From Paragonimus skrjabini miyazakii (Eukaryota > Platyhelminthes > Trematoda > Plagiorchiida > Troglotrematidae), in NCBI GenBank assembly GCA_014338405.1, contig JTDE01000155.1:307355-371354 (forward strand): 64,000 nucleotides of DNA, in the 5' to 3' direction. Below, one piece after another: positions 63,791-64,000 of the stretch. The notes below the pieces were generated by a model, which was not told the DNA's origin, searched no databases, and saw only the letters and a program-made list of their open reading frames with translations. Each line of letters begins with the position of its first letter. Positions within the stretch are counted from its first letter, which is position 1. The translations under genes and the position numbers were made by a program.

Positions 63791-64000
63791 AGTGGGGTAA
63801 GGTGGATAGTCAATCTGTGGGTTAGGAAAGGTCACTAGGTCCAGGGAAGGGTTTGTGAAAGGACCAAATTAAATGTTATCGAACTCGTTGGTCTGTTTTC
63901 GAGAGGTGATAGCTTTCATTCGGGAGTCGTCTAGAGACAAATTTCTTGTGTAATTATTCAGCTTTCTGTTCCAAACCTACGTTGACGAAGTCTGTTTTAC

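Larger units (their letters stand above)
59986..64000. other. Gene-free right end
   Basis: AT-rich sequence with short open frames only. It contains the small palindrome with direct repeats at 63.0 kb and the 100-bp repeat copy 2 at 63.7 kb. No exon was recognised. Confidence 0.5.

Overview
The window looks like AT-rich flatworm nuclear DNA, most probably from a blood fluke (schistosome-like trematode). The evidence is one animal gene cut into small exons by introns of 4.7-10.4 kb, surrounded by decayed non-LTR retrotransposons (RTE-like and CR1/Jockey-like), a Penelope-like element with a GIY-YIG tail, tRNA-derived SINE-like repeats and fold-back elements. The lineage is inferred from this combination, not from a search. 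There is no bacterial-style operon, rRNA or CRISPR array.

The only gene I can support firmly is on the minus strand. It is a cationic amino acid transporter of the SLC7A/CAT type (APC superfamily). Five exons, read from high to low coordinates, are 37621-37470, 29008-28827, 24100-23416, 18003-17755 and 7398-7075. Their splice phases agree at every junction and they join into about 530 in-frame codons covering the core transporter from TM1 to the second membrane segment after the variable loop. The first exon(s), upstream of 37621, and the exon(s) for the last two membrane segments, below 7075, were not found. Most of the window from 7 to 37.6 kb is therefore intron of this gene.

Layout: 1-7,074 has no recognised gene and a small SINE scrap. 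7.4-17.7 kb (intron) holds a GC-rich fold-back element at 11.4 kb, a Penelope-like element at 13.4-14.8 kb and a SINE-like copy at 17 kb. 18.0-23.4 kb (intron) holds one copy of a 350-bp dispersed repeat, a second tRNA-derived repeat and an endonuclease fragment of a CR1-like element. 24.1-28.8 kb (intron) has the sister copy of that tRNA-derived repeat and an imperfect 200-bp inverted repeat. 29.0-37.5 kb (intron) has an RTE-like 3' fragment and weak candidate plus-strand exons. 37.6-44 kb has a SINE cluster, the second 350-bp repeat copy and an isolated minus-strand exon candidate at 43.9 kb that reads like a phospholipid phosphatase (PAP2) segment. 44.9-47.3 kb is a broken CR1-like retrotransposon. 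47.3-64 kb holds three RTE-like remnants, a SINE-like element with terminal inverted repeats and otherwise nothing I can assign.

Nothing here forms a multi-gene functional system. The structurally most striking items are the perfect 141-bp-arm fold-back at 11.4 kb with an apparent ATAT target duplication, and the SINE-like copy at 59.6 kb whose 3' module is repeated in inverse orientation at its left end.
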